This document shows positions 17,961 to 28,469 of a stretch of 64,000 nt of DNA, in pieces. This DNA comes from Rhizobium terrae (GTDB lineage: Bacteria > Pseudomonadota > Alphaproteobacteria > Rhizobiales > Rhizobiaceae). Made by a program: the position numbers and the translations under genes. The DNA lies in assembly GCF_003425685.1 (NCBI RefSeq), contig NZ_QJKM01000007.1:1-64000 (forward strand). The letters run 5' to 3'. Numbering within the stretch: position 1 is the stretch's first letter; every line of letters starts with the position of its first letter. The notes beneath the pieces were generated by a model that saw only the letters and a program-made list of their open reading frames with translations, was not told where the DNA came from and did not search any database.

Positions 17961-20702
17961 TCAGCCTGCCTGCTTCTTGAGGAAGACGGCCGCGGCCGCG
18001 ATGAGCAGCGGCGCAGCGGCCACCAGCGGCAGAAACGCGCTGCCGAGGTCTTCGAGGGAAAGTCCTTTCGAAAACGTGCCGCGCGAGATGATGTTGAAAT
18101 AGGTCGTTGGATAGATCTCCCCGATCAGGGCGCCGAAACCCTGCAGCGAGGAGACGGGATCGATCATGCCCGAGAACTGGACGGCGGGAATGATGGTCAT
18201 CAGCGTCGTGCCGAAGATCGCCGCGATCTGGCTCGACAGGAAACTGGAGACCAGCAGGCCGAAGGCGGTCGAGAACGCCACGTAGAGGACGGCGGCCAAT
18301 GCGAATGCGGAGAGGCTGCCGGTGAAGGGGACCTGGAAGACAAAGACGGCAAACAGCCAGAGCAGCACGGCATTTGCGATGCCGAGCGCCAGGTAGGGGG
18401 CCTGTTTGCCGAGGAGGAATTCGAGCCTCGTGACCGGCGTCACGTAGAAGTTGACGATGGAGCCGAGCTCCTTTTCCCGAACCACCGAAAGGGCGGCCAG
18501 CATGGCCGGGATCAGCAATAGAAGCAGAGGGATGACCGCCGGCACCATGGCGACGAGGCTTTCTATTCCCGGATTGTAGCGAAAGCGCGTTTCGATGGAG
18601 AAGGAACCCGCGGCGGCATCTCCGTAGATCTCGCGGGCATGCCGGGCAATCCAGCCTGCATGCATGCCCTGGACATAACCGCGGATGGTTTCCGCCCGCT
18701 GCGGCATGGCGCCGTCGATCCAGGCGCCGATCTCCACATCGCTGCCGCGCGCGACGCGTTCGGCAAAGCCCGGCGGGATCTCGATCGCGAGCTTCAACGA
18801 GCCGTCGCGCATGCGGTTGTCGAGATCGTCATAGTTCCGAAGCGGCGGCTGTTCGATGAAATAGCGGGATCCGGCGATGTCGGCGACATAGTCGCGGCTG
18901 GTCACCGTATCGTCGCGGTCGAGGACGGCAAAACTCAGGTTCTGCACGTCCATGTTGATGCCGTAACCGACGACGAACATCAGGATGACGCTGCCGATCA
19001 GGGCAAGCGTGGCGCGGATCGGATCGCGGCGCAACTCCAGCGCCTCCCGGCGACTGTAGCTCCAGAGGCGGCGCGGATCGAAGTTGCGCCGGTGCCTGCG
19101 GCTCGCAGGAACGGTCGGCATGGCCGGCTCGTCCTGTTGCCCGGGCGAGGGTGCCGGTTCGCGGATTGCGCCCTCGAGATAACCGATGAACGCTTCTTCC
19201 AGCGTCGCGGCCCGTCGCCCGTCGCGGATTGCGGCCGGCGTATCGCTCACCAGAACCCGGCCCGCATGCATCAGCGAAATGCGGTCGCAACGTTCCGACT
19301 CGTTCATGAAATGGGTGGAGATGAAGATCGTCACTCTGTCCTTGCGGGAGAGCTCGACCAGCATCTCCCAGAGCTGGTCCCTGGCGACGGGATCGACGCC
19401 GGAGGTCGGTTCGTCGAGGATCAGAACCTCGGGAGAATGGACGAGGGCCACGGCGAGCGAAAGCCGCTGGCGGACACCGAGCGGCAGGGCGTCGGGCAGC
19501 CAGTCCATGACGTCGAGAAGCCGGAAACGCCGGCCCATCTCCTCGATCCGGGCCGGAATGGCGTCCGGCGGCAGCCGGAACAGCCGGGCATGCAGGTCGA
19601 GGTTCTGCCGGACCGTGAGCTCCGTGTAGAGGGAGAAGGCCTGCGACATGTAGCCGACGCGCCTTCGGACATCCATGTCGCGCGGATCGACCTGCCTGCC
19701 GAACAGCCTGGCGGTGCCGCCGCTTGCCGGCAGAAGCCCCGTCAGCATCTTCATCGTCGTGGTCTTGCCGCAGCCGTTGGAGCCGAGGAAGCCGAAAATT
19801 TCTCCGCGGCGTATGCGGAAACTCACATTGTCCACGGCCGTGAAATCGCCGAAGCGCATGGTGAGGCCGTCCGCCTCGATGGCAAAATCCGAATCGTCGA
19901 AGACGGGTGGGGGGAGCCGAACGGCGTGATGTGCCGCCCGCTTTTCTGCCGGCATGAGCGCGATGAAGGCATCGTCCAGCGTCGAAGCGCCCGTTTTCGC
20001 CAGGATCTCGTCCGGCGAGCCGGTGGCGAGTATCTTTCCGGCATCCATGGCGGCCAGCCAGTCGAAACGCGCCGCTTCCTCCATATAGGCGGTGGCGACC
20101 ATGACGCTGAGCTGCGGTCGTTCGGCGCGGATATCGTCGATGAGGTTCCAGAATTGCCGGCGCGACAGCGGATCGACCCCCGTGGTGGGTTCGTCGAGGA
20201 TCAGAAGGTTCGGGTCGTGGAGAAGAGCGCAGCAGAGGCCGAGCTTCTGCTTCATCCCGCCGGACAGCTTGCCGGCCGGCCGATCCTCAAAACCGGCGAG
20301 CCCCGTCCGCTTCAGGAGCGAGCGAATGCGGGCCTGCCTTTCGTCGCTCCGCTGTCCGAAGAGGCTTCCGAAGAAATCGGCGTTCTCGAACACCGAAAGC
20401 GTCGGATAGAGATTGCGGCCGAGCCCCTGCGGCATGTAGGCGATCGCCGGGCAGACGCGGCTGCGGTGTCCGCTGCCGCGCATGTCGCCGCCGAGCACCT
20501 GAACCTCGCCTTTCTGGATGGAGCGCGCGCCGGCGACCAGCGAAAGAAGGGTCGATTTGCCGACGCCGTCCGGACCGATGAGCCCGACCATCCGGCCTTC
20601 GGGAATGTCCAGCGACACGTCGTCGAGTGCGATCCTCTTGCCATAGGAATGGACCAGGCTTTTCAATCGCGCCACATGGGTCGTCTCCGCCGCATCGGCC
20701 AT
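17961..20702 (-). CDS. RbbA-like fused double ABC ATPase and ABC-2 permease
   Basis: A 913-residue fusion matching RbbA/YhiH in architecture. The first ABC domain (about 10-240) has an atypical Walker [10 protein letters not shown], and LSGGMKQ. The second (about 275-500) has Walker [10 protein letters not shown], while its signature region reads [12 protein letters not shown] instead of LSGGQ, which may make one site catalytically weak. An ABC-2 permease domain (about 545-913) carries the [16 protein letters not shown] motif. The exporter operon runs HlyD, this protein, YhhJ. Despite the RbbA name, this context points to efflux rather than a ribosome role. Confidence 0.9.
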   Translation of the reverse strand: MADAAETTHVARLKSLVHSYGKRIALDDVSLDIPEGRMVGLIGPDGVGKSTLLSLVAGARSIQKGEVQVLGGDMRGSGHRSRVCPAIAYMPQGLGRNLYPTLSVFENADFFGSLFGQRSDERQARIRSLLKRTGLAGFEDRPAGKLSGGMKQKLGLCCALLHDPNLLILDEPTTGVDPLSRRQFWNLIDDIRAERPQLSVMVATAYMEEAARFDWLAAMDAGKILATGSPDEILAKTGASTLDDAFIALMPAEKRAAHHAVRLPPPVFDDSDFAIEADGLTMRFGDFTAVDNVSFRIRRGEIFGFLGSNGCGKTTTMKMLTGLLPASGGTARLFGRQVDPRDMDVRRRVGYMSQAFSLYTELTVRQNLDLHARLFRLPPDAIPARIEEMGRRFRLLDVMDWLPDALPLGVRQRLSLAVALVHSPEVLILDEPTSGVDPVARDQLWEMLVELSRKDRVTIFISTHFMNESERCDRISLMHAGRVLVSDTPAAIRDGRRAATLEEAFIGYLEGAIREPAPSPGQQDEPAMPTVPASRRHRRNFDPRRLWSYSRREALELRRDPIRATLALIGSVILMFVVGYGINMDVQNLSFAVLDRDDTVTSRDYVADIAGSRYFIEQPPLRNYDDLDNRMRDGSLKLAIEIPPGFAERVARGSDVEIGAWIDGAMPQRAETIRGYVQGMHAGWIARHAREIYGDAAAGSFSIETRFRYNPGIESLVAMVPAVIPLLLLLIPAMLAALSVVREKELGSIVNFYVTPVTRLEFLLGKQAPYLALGIANAVLLWLFAVFVFQVPFTGSLSAFALAAVLYVAFSTAFGLLVSSFLSSQIAAIFGTTLMTIIPAVQFSGMIDPVSSLQGFGALIGEIYPTTYFNIISRGTFSKGLSLEDLGSAFLPLVAAAPLLIAAAAVFLKKQAG

Positions 20703-20715
20703 GGCAGCATGCTCC

Positions 20716-21786
20716 CTATGGGGTCAGCGGTTGCGAGAGTGCCGCAGGCCATTGAGCATCGGGGTCGACCCTCACATAGGCACGACCGGGAAGCCCCGTC
20801 TTCACCTGGGCCACATATTTCTGCAGCAGTTCCCGCGGCACCTGGGCGCGAAGCCGGAACATCAGCTTCTGGCGCTCTTCTTCCGTCTCGACGGTCTTCG
20901 GCGTGAACTGGGCGACGTCCGAAACGAAGGATATCCGGGCTGGAATGACATATTGCGGGGCTGCGTCCAGCACGATCCGCGCCTCGCTGCCGATCGCGAT
21001 GCGGCCCGCATCCGCCGTCGGGAGGAAGAAGGTCATGTAGACATCGCTGATGTCCAGCATGTTCAGGACGCGTCCTCCGGCTGCGACGACCTCGCCCGGT
21101 CTTGCGACCAGATATTGGATACGGCCGCTACGCGGTGCCTTGAGCTCGCAGTCGCGCAAGTCGGCTTCGATCCTCGCGATCGTCGCCTGTGCCGCCTCGA
21201 CGGACGCTTCCGCGTCGATCACCTGCGATTGGGCGGCACCGATCGCCGCATCGGTGGCCGCAAGCTGGGCTTTGGCGGCGGAGACGGTCGCCTTGGCGGT
21301 TTCGACGCGGCTGCGGTCGTCATCGAGGGCCTGATCCGACACCGAACCGCTGCGGGAAAGCTGCTCGCTCCGCGCGAGCCTCCTCTGAGCCGATTGAAGC
21401 GCGACTTCATTTTGGGAGACGGTGGCTGCTGCCGCCTCTTTTTCGGCCCGCCGCTGATTGACCAGGCTCCTTGCCGTATCGATGCCGATCCTTGCGCGGG
21501 CGAACTGTGCCTCCGCCTCGCGTTTCTGGGCGGTCAGCTGCTCGATATCGATACGGGCGACGACCTGACCGATCTCGACGAAATCGCCCTCTCTCGCGAG
21601 GACGTCGGACAGGCGTCCGGCGGTGCGCGCCGCAATATCGATTTCCGTTGCTTCGATGCGCCCGTTGCCGCTGGCAATGCCCTGCATGGCCTGCTCGGCA
21701 TTCCAGTCCTTCACATATTTCCAGCCCAGAGCGCCCCCGGCGACGGCAACCGCGAGGACCGCGGCGATTTTTCCGATGCGATTCAC
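20716..21786 (-). CDS. HlyD-family membrane fusion protein, YhiI-like
   Basis: Periplasmic adaptor of 356 residues anchored by one N-terminal segment (about 5-23). Biotinyl-lipoyl-like halves flank a long coiled-coil hairpin (about 85-210, rich in Ala, Glu, Gln and Arg), and a C-terminal beta-barrel with [15 protein letters not shown] closes the protein. A TTG at 21798 is in frame, but the GTG at 21786 has GGAG at proper spacing and is preferred. First gene of the exporter operon; a perfect FNR/FixK-type box lies about 140 bases upstream. Confidence 0.9.
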   Translation of the reverse strand: MNRIGKIAAVLAVAVAGGALGWKYVKDWNAEQAMQGIASGNGRIEATEIDIAARTAGRLSDVLAREGDFVEIGQVVARIDIEQLTAQKREAEAQFARARIGIDTARSLVNQRRAEKEAAAATVSQNEVALQSAQRRLARSEQLSRSGSVSDQALDDDRSRVETAKATVSAAKAQLAATDAAIGAAQSQVIDAEASVEAAQATIARIEADLRDCELKAPRSGRIQYLVARPGEVVAAGGRVLNMLDISDVYMTFFLPTADAGRIAIGSEARIVLDAAPQYVIPARISFVSDVAQFTPKTVETEEERQKLMFRLRAQVPRELLQKYVAQVKTGLPGRAYVRVDPDAQWPAALSQPLTP

Positions 21787-21924
21787 TTGCTGCTCCAATT
21801 GCGGATCGGTTGCTGTTCAGTCCGGAAGGCAAAAATCTGAAGTATGGGTTGTGGGCCTGCCGATATTCCCCGTCGCATCTCTCGGCGACCCGATCTTGAT
21901 TGCCCTGCAAGGCGCCCGCCAACA

Positions 21925-21938
21925 TTGATAAGGATCAA
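21925..21938. promoter_or_regulatory. FNR/FixK-type box upstream of the HlyD operon
   Basis: TTGAT-AAGG-ATCAA, an exact match to the FNR/FixK consensus TTGAT-N4-ATCAA. If bound in the usual -41.5 position, transcription would start near 21890, with a leader of about 100 bases before the HlyD start codon. Confidence 0.65.
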
Positions 21939-21969
21939 CGATGCCGCCGCAAGGTCAAGCCGGTCGTGA

Positions 21970-22458
21970 TCATCGCTCATTTCTCCTTCCGCCGTTTCCC
22001 GATCGCTTGGCGAAATCGGCGAGGATCGGCGCCTGACCCTTCAATATCTTCCGGTCCGCCTTGTCGAAGCGAAACCATTCTGCCCGATCCACCTCGGGAA
22101 ATTCCTGGAATCGTCCGGAATGGGGCGGCCATTCCAGCGAGAACATGTTGCTGGCGACATGACCCTGGTCGACCGCGGGATTTGCCTCCACCGTCCAGAC
22201 AAGCACCTGCTTTCCACCCGGTTGCCGGTATTCCCCGAGCCATTCGAACGGCCCGTCGAGGGTATTTCCGATTTCCTCCGCGGTCTCCCGTATGGCGGCG
22301 GAGAGTTCGTCTTCGCCCTTTTCCACGAGGCCCTTGGGGATCGACCATGCCGCCTCGTCCTTGTTCTTCCAGAACGGGCCGCCGGGATGCACGAGGAGCA
22401 CCTCCGGCTCCCCGTCGGCATATCGGAATATGAGAAGGCCCGCGCTGCGTTTCGGCAT
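21970..22458 (-). CDS. NUDIX hydrolase
   Basis: A 162-residue pyrophosphohydrolase with a Nudix box from GLVEKGEDE to RETAEEIGN, matching GX5EX7REUXEEXGU apart from the final hydrophobic position. The N-terminal RSAGLLIFR and SIPKGLVEKGED resemble the diadenosine-polyphosphate/NTP subgroup, and the C-terminal extension is basic. The ATG has GGAG eight bases upstream. Transcribed divergently from the universal stress protein. Substrate not deducible. Confidence 0.9.
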   Translation of the reverse strand: MPKRSAGLLIFRYADGEPEVLLVHPGGPFWKNKDEAAWSIPKGLVEKGEDELSAAIRETAEEIGNTLDGPFEWLGEYRQPGGKQVLVWTVEANPAVDQGHVASNMFSLEWPPHSGRFQEFPEVDRAEWFRFDKADRKILKGQAPILADFAKRSGNGGRRNER

Positions 22459-22521
22459 CGGTCACGCTCCTGTTGCCGACATTCCGGCCTGCCCCCGGCA
22501 TCGAGCGGATGCGACTGTTGT

Positions 22522-22535
22522 TTGACAAAGATCAT
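22522..22535. promoter_or_regulatory. FNR/FixK-like box before the universal stress gene
   Basis: TTGAC-AAAG-ATCAT, matching the FNR/FixK consensus at eight of ten specified positions. Its centre is about 79 bases before the stress-protein start codon, a normal distance for a class II site, with AATAGG as a possible -10 near 22555. Confidence 0.5.
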
Positions 22536-22607
22536 CGCTGCCCGCTTCCTGGGGAATAGGCTCCTTTTCATCGGACCGATCAAGGTCCATTCGACAGGGA
22601 GCGTGTC

Positions 22608-23435
22608 ATGCAATTCAAAACAGTACTTGCAATCGTCGGCGCCACGGATGCGGACGCCGACATCGGCAAGGCCATAGAACTGGCCGCGGAGCAGGAAGCG
22701 CATCTTTCCATCATCGTCGCGGGCCTTGCCCTGCCACCCAGCGCCGGCGATTTTCCCTCTACCGTCTGGCTGGACCAACGTTATGAGGACCTGAAGATCC
22801 TCGATGACACAAAGCGGAAGGCGGAGACCGCCTGCGCGGCAAGCGGCCTGTCGTTCGATGTCGATGAACTCTATACCGAGGCAGGCATTTTGAGCGGCGA
22901 GATATTCCGGCGAGCTTTGTACGCGGATCTCGTCTTCATTGCCGGTGGAGTGCGCGGCGATCGCGAACTGACGAGGGCGGTTCTCGATGGAAGCGTCTTC
23001 GATGCACGCCGGCCGCTTCTTGTCGCGCCGGAAAAGGGCAATGCGAGCCTCAGGCCGCAGCGCGTCCTGCTTGCCTGGAATTCGCGCGTGGAAGCGGCCC
23101 GTGCGGCCCGGGAAGCACTTGACGTGCTTGTCTCCGCCGGAACGGTCAACATCGTGATTGTCGATCCGGACAGTTCCTATTGGGAGAATGGCGGCGAGCC
23201 GGGTGCGGATGTCGCCGTTCATCTCGCGCGCCACGGTGTTAATGTCGTCGTCGAGCAGTTGGCAAGCGGCGGACGGCCGATCGAGGATGTCCTGCAGCGG
23301 CACGCGCTGGAAAGCGGTTGCGATATGATCGTCATGGGCGCCTATGGTCATTCGCGGCTTCGCGAACGGATTTTCGGCGGTGTCACCGCTTCGATCCTGA
23401 AGGATTGCGCAGTGCCGGTCTTCCTCGCGCGATAA
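22608..23435 (+). CDS. universal stress protein, tandem-domain
   Basis: Cytoplasmic protein of 275 residues with two UspA domains (about 1-140 and 145-275). The second keeps the ATP-binding motif GAYGHSRLRERIFGG followed by TASIL near its C-terminus. The first lacks an obvious equivalent. Such tandem USPs in rhizobia are often induced at low oxygen, which agrees with the FNR/FixK-like box upstream. A strong hairpin terminator follows the gene. Confidence 0.9.
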   Translation: MQFKTVLAIVGATDADADIGKAIELAAEQEAHLSIIVAGLALPPSAGDFPSTVWLDQRYEDLKILDDTKRKAETACAASGLSFDVDELYTEAGILSGEIFRRALYADLVFIAGGVRGDRELTRAVLDGSVFDARRPLLVAPEKGNASLRPQRVLLAWNSRVEAARAAREALDVLVSAGTVNIVIVDPDSSYWENGGEPGADVAVHLARHGVNVVVEQLASGGRPIEDVLQRHALESGCDMIVMGAYGHSRLRERIFGGVTASILKDCAVPVFLAR

Positions 23436-23452
23436 TGCCTGCGGCAGGCAGA

Positions 23453-23552
23453 GCAATTCCGGCAAAAGTGGGAACCGGTTTTGCGTCCGGAATTGCGTGA
23501 AAACAAAGAGATGGAGCATTGGAGGCGACTCCGTTTTCGCCGGAAATGCTCT
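23453..23552. repeat. rhizobial palindromic intergenic repeat
   Basis: Two nested inverted repeats, GCAATTCCGG (23453) with CCGGAATTGC (23487), and GAGCATT (23514) with AATGCTC (23546). This GCAATTCCGG...AAAACCGGTT-type element is widely dispersed between genes in Rhizobiaceae. Confidence 0.7.
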
Positions 23553-23560
23553 AAGCCAAC

Positions 23561-23601
23561 CCGCCCCGGTTCCGCGGAAAACGGAGCCGGGGCGGTTTGT
23601 T
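23561..23601 (+). terminator. terminator after the universal stress gene
   Basis: CCGCCCCGG pairs with CCGGGGCGG around an inner CCG/CGG stem, followed by TTTGTTT on the plus strand. It also separates the convergent P-type ATPase gene. Confidence 0.7.
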
Positions 23602-23614
23602 TGGCGGCGGTTCT

Positions 23615-26284
23615 TCAAAGAGGACGCCTGCGGCAGCGCCATTTGTCCAGTTCGGTCACCAGCAGGATGGAGGCGGCGGCGAGCAGCATCGATGCCCATT
23701 CCATGAGCGAGGGCGGCGCAAGCTGTAGCGTATCCCGCAGCCAGGGAACGTACATTGCCGCGATATGCAGGGCCTGCGCCGAGAAGACGGCGAGAAGCAG
23801 CAGCGGATTGCCGAAGAAGCCGAGCGAAAGGACCGAGCGGTGTTCCGAGCGGCTGGTGAAGGTCTGCACGTTCTCGAACATGACGAAGAGCAGGAGCAGC
23901 AGGTTGCGTGCCTGGGCGACCTCGTAACCCTGTTGCAGCAGCCAGTAGAAGACGGCAAATCCGCCGCCGCCGATGACCAGCGTCGACTGGATGACGCGGC
24001 GGATCATCAGCCGATCGAAGATCGGCTCCTGTGGGCGCCGCGGCGGTCGCGCCAGTTCGTCGCCTTCGGGCTTCTCCCCGGCCAGCGCCACGTCCTGGAT
24101 GCCGTTGGTGACCAGATTGAGCCAGAGGAGCTGCACCGGAAGCAGCGGCATGGGCAGGCCGAGCGGGATCGCCAGCAGGAAGAGCAGCATTTCCGCAGCA
24201 CCCGTGGCCATCAGCATCAGGGTGACCTTGCGGATGTTCGAATAGGCCGTGCGGCCCTCCCGGATGCCGCTGACGATGGAGGCGAAATTGTCGTCGGTCA
24301 CCACGATGTCGGCGCTCTCCTTGGCGACCTCCGTACCCTTGCGCCCCATTGCCACGCCGACATGGGCATGTTTGAGGGCCGGAGCGTCGTTGACGCCGTC
24401 GCCGGTCACCGCCACGAAATGGCCGTTGCGGGCGAGCGAAAGCACGATCGCCAGTTTTTGGGCGGGTGCGACGCGGGCATAGATGCGGGCGCGCCGCGTA
24501 AGCTTGTCGAGTTCTTCCGGACCCGCCTCTTCCGCCTCGCGAACGCCATCGCCGGTGGCGATCTGATCCGGGCGGAATTCGAGCCCGGCTTTTGCGGCGA
24601 TGGCGGCGGCAGTCTTCGGATCGTCGCCCGTCACCATCGCCACTTCGACGCCGGCGGCGCGGCAATCGCGGATTGCCGCGGGTACCTCGGGCCGGATCGG
24701 ATCCTGCATGCCCGCAAGGCCGAGGAAGGTGAGGTCGACGAGATGATGGTAACCGAAGGTCTCGTCCGGAGCGTTGCGGATCTCCCCTTCGGCAAAGGCG
24801 AGCACCCTGAGCCCGCGCTCCGCCATTTCCTCCTTGTGGGCGAGCATCGCATCCCGGTCGATCGCCACCGCGCGGTCGCCGGCATCCATGCGGTCGGCCA
24901 TGTCGATGAGCGTCTCGGCGGAGCCTTTCACGAAGATGCGGACGCGATCGCCGCGGCGATGGAAGGAGGCGGCGTATTTGAGATCGGGCTCGTAGGGGAT
25001 CCGCGCGATCAGCGGATAGTCGTTCGCGACCGTGTCCTGGGCGAGGCCGGCCTTGCGGGCGGCGGTCAGCAGCGCGATGTCCACCGTGTCGCCGATGCCT
25101 TTCCAGCCGTCGTTCCCGCGTATCAGCGAGCCTTCGTTCGGCAGCGAGGCGGCCCGAAGCAGCCGCGCTGCGCGCTCGCGCGCCTGCGCCGGGCTCATGC
25201 CCGTTCCTCGGATCTCGCAGGCATCGAGGTCCGCGTGCGCGTCGAGGGCGAGGTCCGTGCCGTCCGGAAGGCGGATATCGGTGACCGTCAGTTCGTTCAG
25301 CGTCAATGTGCCCGTCTTGTCGGTGGCGATCATCGTGCAAGAGCCGAGCGATTCGACCGCCGGCATGCGGCGCACGATGACATTTCTCCTGGCCATGCGC
25401 CGCATGCTGATCGCCAGCGCGATCGAGATGGCGATCGGCAGTCCTTCCGGAATGGCGCTCACGGCAAGCCCGACCGACATCAGGAAGAGATCGTTCCACG
25501 CGATGCCCCGGAGGAAACCGACCGCGACGAGCAGAAGCGACGCGGCGCCGACGATCCAGGCGATGACATTCGAGAAATGCGCGAGCCGGATCATCAAGGG
25601 TGGCTGCGAGATGGCCGCCTTGCCGATCTCCGACGCGATGCGGCCGATCTCCGTCGTCGGCCCGGTTGCGGTCACGATGCCTTTTCCGCGGCCACGCGTG
25701 ACGAGCGCGCCGGCAAAGGCCATCGCCGCCTTGCGATCTTCCTGCGGAGCGCCGGGAATGGGCGCCGCCTTGCGCACCGGCAGGGATTCCCCGGTCAGCA
25801 GCGATTCGTCGCACAGAAGATCGGTCGTCTCGATCAGCATCATGTCGGCCGGAACCCGGCCTCCTGCCTCCAGCATGACGAGATCGTCCGGCACGAGGTA
25901 TCGCGCCTCGATGTCCTGCACCCGCCCCTCGCGGATGGTCGTCGCGTGCAGCTGCTCCAGTTTGCGGAGTGCGGCGGCGGCGCGGCCCGCCGAATATTCC
26001 TGCATCGAGCCGATCACGCCGTTCAGGAGCAATACGATGCCGATGAAGGCTGCGTCTTCCGGTTCGCTGACCATCAGCGACACGGCGGCCGCAAGCAGCA
26101 GGATGTAGATGAGAGGGCTGCGGAACTGCCGCAGGAATATGAAAAGCGGCGAAGGTGCCTGCGGTTCCGGAAGCAGGTTGAGGCCATGTCGCGCCAGGCG
26201 CTCCGCAGCCTGCAGGTCCGTGAGCCCTTGCCGTTCCCCCTCGTCGCGACGATCGTCGGATGGCCGCGGGGAGGTCGTCGTCAT
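23615..26284 (-). CDS. cation-transporting P-type ATPase (Ca2+-ATPase-like, P2 type)
   Basis: Inner-membrane pump of 889 residues. The actuator-domain LLTGES, phosphorylation motif DKTGTLT (Asp about 322), ion-site helix AIPEGLP, and hinge TGDGVNDAPALK are present, with about ten membrane segments, as in bacterial SERCA/PMR1-like calcium or divalent-cation ATPases. An ATG at 26374 would add 30 residues, but it lacks a ribosome site and overlaps a regulatory box; the ATG at 26284 has GGAG eight bases upstream. The ion cannot be assigned with certainty. Confidence 0.9.
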   Translation of the reverse strand: MTTTSPRPSDDRRDEGERQGLTDLQAAERLARHGLNLLPEPQAPSPLFIFLRQFRSPLIYILLLAAAVSLMVSEPEDAAFIGIVLLLNGVIGSMQEYSAGRAAAALRKLEQLHATTIREGRVQDIEARYLVPDDLVMLEAGGRVPADMMLIETTDLLCDESLLTGESLPVRKAAPIPGAPQEDRKAAMAFAGALVTRGRGKGIVTATGPTTEIGRIASEIGKAAISQPPLMIRLAHFSNVIAWIVGAASLLLVAVGFLRGIAWNDLFLMSVGLAVSAIPEGLPIAISIALAISMRRMARRNVIVRRMPAVESLGSCTMIATDKTGTLTLNELTVTDIRLPDGTDLALDAHADLDACEIRGTGMSPAQARERAARLLRAASLPNEGSLIRGNDGWKGIGDTVDIALLTAARKAGLAQDTVANDYPLIARIPYEPDLKYAASFHRRGDRVRIFVKGSAETLIDMADRMDAGDRAVAIDRDAMLAHKEEMAERGLRVLAFAEGEIRNAPDETFGYHHLVDLTFLGLAGMQDPIRPEVPAAIRDCRAAGVEVAMVTGDDPKTAAAIAAKAGLEFRPDQIATGDGVREAEEAGPEELDKLTRRARIYARVAPAQKLAIVLSLARNGHFVAVTGDGVNDAPALKHAHVGVAMGRKGTEVAKESADIVVTDDNFASIVSGIREGRTAYSNIRKVTLMLMATGAAEMLLFLLAIPLGLPMPLLPVQLLWLNLVTNGIQDVALAGEKPEGDELARPPRRPQEPIFDRLMIRRVIQSTLVIGGGGFAVFYWLLQQGYEVAQARNLLLLLFVMFENVQTFTSRSEHRSVLSLGFFGNPLLLLAVFSAQALHIAAMYVPWLRDTLQLAPPSLMEWASMLLAAASILLVTELDKWRCRRRPL

Positions 26285-26373
26285 CGAAGGTGCTCCAGGT
26301 TCTGGCCGCTCGTCGGTATTCTCCGAGCCGCATTGCAACCCCGGCAGGATCGGCCGGCGAAGAGCTTCGATCA

Positions 26374-26387
26374 TTGACGTTCATCAA
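26374..26387. promoter_or_regulatory. FNR/FixK-type box upstream of the P-type ATPase
   Basis: TTGAC-GTTC-ATCAA on the plus strand (TTGAT-GAAC-GTCAA toward the ATPase). It matches the FNR/FixK consensus except for one base. Its centre is 96 bases before the ATPase start, giving a leader of about 55 bases if bound at -41.5. Confidence 0.6.
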
Positions 26388-26537
26388 TCCGCCGGCAACC
26401 GGCTTCGGAAGCAGCAGGCCGGGGCGGCGCATATGGAGATCGGCCTTTCATCTTATCAATTCGTCTAGAGGTGCGTTCCCCGGTTTCCTCATGCCCCGCG
26501 AGGCGCTAGATATTGCAGGAAAATACCGGGAGTGATC

Positions 26538-28070
26538 ATGCGCGCAGTTCTGGGTGAGGTTGAAAGACGCCGTGCGGAAGCAAGGCTCGGCGGAGGTGAA
26601 AGGCGTATCGACGCACAGCATGCCAAGGGCAAGCTGACGGCGCGCGAACGCATCGAGGTTCTGCTCGACGAGGGCTCCTTCGAGGAGTTCGACATGTACG
26701 TCACCCATCGCGCGGTCGATTTCGGCATGGCCGAACAGAAGGTGGCCGGCGATGGCGTGGTGACCGGCTGGGGCACGATCAACGGCCGCCAGGTCTATGT
26801 CTTCTCTCAGGATTTCACGGTTCTCGGCGGCTCGCTCTCCGAAACCCATGCGCAGAAGATTTGTAAGATCATGGACATGGCGGCGCGGGTCGGTGCGCCG
26901 GTGATCGGATTGAACGATTCGGGCGGCGCGCGGATCCAGGAAGGCGTCGCCTCGCTCGCCGGCTATGCGGAAGTCTTCCGCCGCAATGCGGAAGTGTCGG
27001 GCGTCATTCCGCAGATCTCGGTGATCATGGGTCCCTGCGCCGGCGGTGCGGTCTATTCTCCGGCCATGACCGATTTCATCTTCATGGTGCGGGACAGTTC
27101 CTACATGTTCGTCACCGGCCCGGACGTGGTGAAGACGGTGACCAACGAGATCGTCACGGCGGAAGAACTCGGCGGCGCGAGGACCCATACTCAGAAGTCG
27201 TCCGTCGCCGATGCCGCCTTCGAGAACGACATCGAGGCCTTGGAGGCCGTCCGCCAGCTTTTCGATTTCCTGCCGCTGAACAACCGCGACAAGGTGCCGG
27301 TCCGGCCCTTCCACGACGATCCGGCCCGTATCGAAAACCGCCTCGACAGCCTCATCCCCGATAGCCCGGCCAAGCCCTACGATATGAAGGAACTCATTCT
27401 CGCGATTGCCGACGAGGGCGATTTCTTCGAGATCCAGGAAGCTTATGCCCGCAACATCATCACCGGTTTCATCCGGCTCGAAGGCCAGACGGTCGGCGTC
27501 GTCGCCAACCAGCCGATGGTCTTGGCCGGCTGCCTCGACATCGACAGTTCACGCAAGGCAGCGCGCTTCGTGCGTTTCTGCGACGCCTTCTCGATCCCGA
27601 TCCTGACGCTTGTCGACGTTCCCGGCTTCCTCCCCGGCACCGCACAGGAATATGGCGGCGTCATCAAGCACGGCGCCAAGCTGCTCTTCGCCTATTCCGA
27701 AGCGACCGTGCCGATGGTGACGTTGATCACCCGCAAGGCCTATGGCGGCGCCTATGACGTGATGGCCTCGAAACATATCGGCGCCGATTTCAACTATGCC
27801 TGGCCGACGGCCGAGATCGCCGTGATGGGTGCCAAGGGCGCTGCCGAGATCCTTTACCGTTCCGAACTCGGAGATCCGGAAAAGATCGCCGCCCGCACCA
27901 GGGAATATGAGGAGCGCTTCGCCAATCCCTTCGTGGCGGCCGAACGCGGCTTCATCGACGAGGTGATCATGCCGCATTCGTCGCGCCGCCGCATCGCCCG
28001 CGCCTTCGCCTCCTTGCGCAACAAAAAGGTGACGTCGCATTGGAAGAAGCACGACACGATCCCGCTCTAG
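26538..28070 (+). CDS. pccB: propionyl-CoA carboxylase beta subunit
   Basis: Carboxyltransferase subunit of 510 residues that moves carboxyl from biotin to propionyl-CoA, giving methylmalonyl-CoA. The N-terminal [19 protein letters not shown], the oxyanion segment [16 protein letters not shown], and the C-terminal [12 protein letters not shown] are diagnostic of acyl-CoA carboxyltransferases with propionyl preference. The ATG at 26538 follows GGGAG; a GTG at 26532 is less well placed. It heads the operon that contains pccA. Confidence 0.95.
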   Translation: MRAVLGEVERRRAEARLGGGERRIDAQHAKGKLTARERIEVLLDEGSFEEFDMYVTHRAVDFGMAEQKVAGDGVVTGWGTINGRQVYVFSQDFTVLGGSLSETHAQKICKIMDMAARVGAPVIGLNDSGGARIQEGVASLAGYAEVFRRNAEVSGVIPQISVIMGPCAGGAVYSPAMTDFIFMVRDSSYMFVTGPDVVKTVTNEIVTAEELGGARTHTQKSSVADAAFENDIEALEAVRQLFDFLPLNNRDKVPVRPFHDDPARIENRLDSLIPDSPAKPYDMKELILAIADEGDFFEIQEAYARNIITGFIRLEGQTVGVVANQPMVLAGCLDIDSSRKAARFVRFCDAFSIPILTLVDVPGFLPGTAQEYGGVIKHGAKLLFAYSEATVPMVTLITRKAYGGAYDVMASKHIGADFNYAWPTAEIAVMGAKGAAEILYRSELGDPEKIAARTREYEERFANPFVAAERGFIDEVIMPHSSRRRIARAFASLRNKKVTSHWKKHDTIPL

Positions 28071-28088
28071 AGGGAGTGAGCAACGACC

Positions 28089-28466
28089 ATGGCCAATCTT
28101 CCCGACATGACGAAACATCGCGGTTTCCCGTCCGGCATGCCCGGCACCGGGATACAGTTCACCATCCGCCGCGCCAACCCGAAAGGCGTGACGCCGATCA
28201 AGGCGCTGCCCCGCCGCGCCCGTCCGGGATCCCAGGAACATCTGGTGGATGCGGCCTTCCTGCACGCGCTCTGGCATCATTTCGGGCTCGAGCCTTTCGA
28301 ACGCGGCAATCTGGATGCCGCCCGGCTGAACCTGCTCTTCGGCCGCGAGGTGGTCGCTGCGGAAAAGGATTTCGATCCGACCTCCTACGAGGCGCTGCTG
28401 GTGATCGATGAGAAGGTCGCCCGCCAGAACTTTCCGGAATCCTTCGAAGACGTGATGGAGGTCTAG
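28089..28466 (+). CDS. small unknown protein within the pcc operon
   Basis: A 125-residue soluble protein, Arg/Pro-rich in the first half (IKALPRRARPGSQEH) with a possible helical C-terminal half. It lies 18 bases after pccB and 3 bases before the next small gene, so it is translated with the carboxylase subunits. No family recognised. Codon use and GC match its neighbours, which argues for a real gene. A role in assembly or regulation of the carboxylase is possible but unsupported. Confidence 0.75.
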   Translation: MANLPDMTKHRGFPSGMPGTGIQFTIRRANPKGVTPIKALPRRARPGSQEHLVDAAFLHALWHHFGLEPFERGNLDAARLNLLFGREVVAAEKDFDPTSYEALLVIDEKVARQNFPESFEDVMEV

Positions 28467-28469
28467 GCA

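Noticed and set aside
18639-20906. 755-codon plus-strand open frame
   Set aside because: It lies antisense to the RbbA-like gene, which has intact ABC motifs; composition is typical of an antisense shadow in high-GC DNA.
22041-26432. Very long minus-strand open frame (1463 codons)
   Set aside because: It is an Arg/Gly/Pro-rich shadow of the P-type ATPase, whose frame carries all catalytic motifs.
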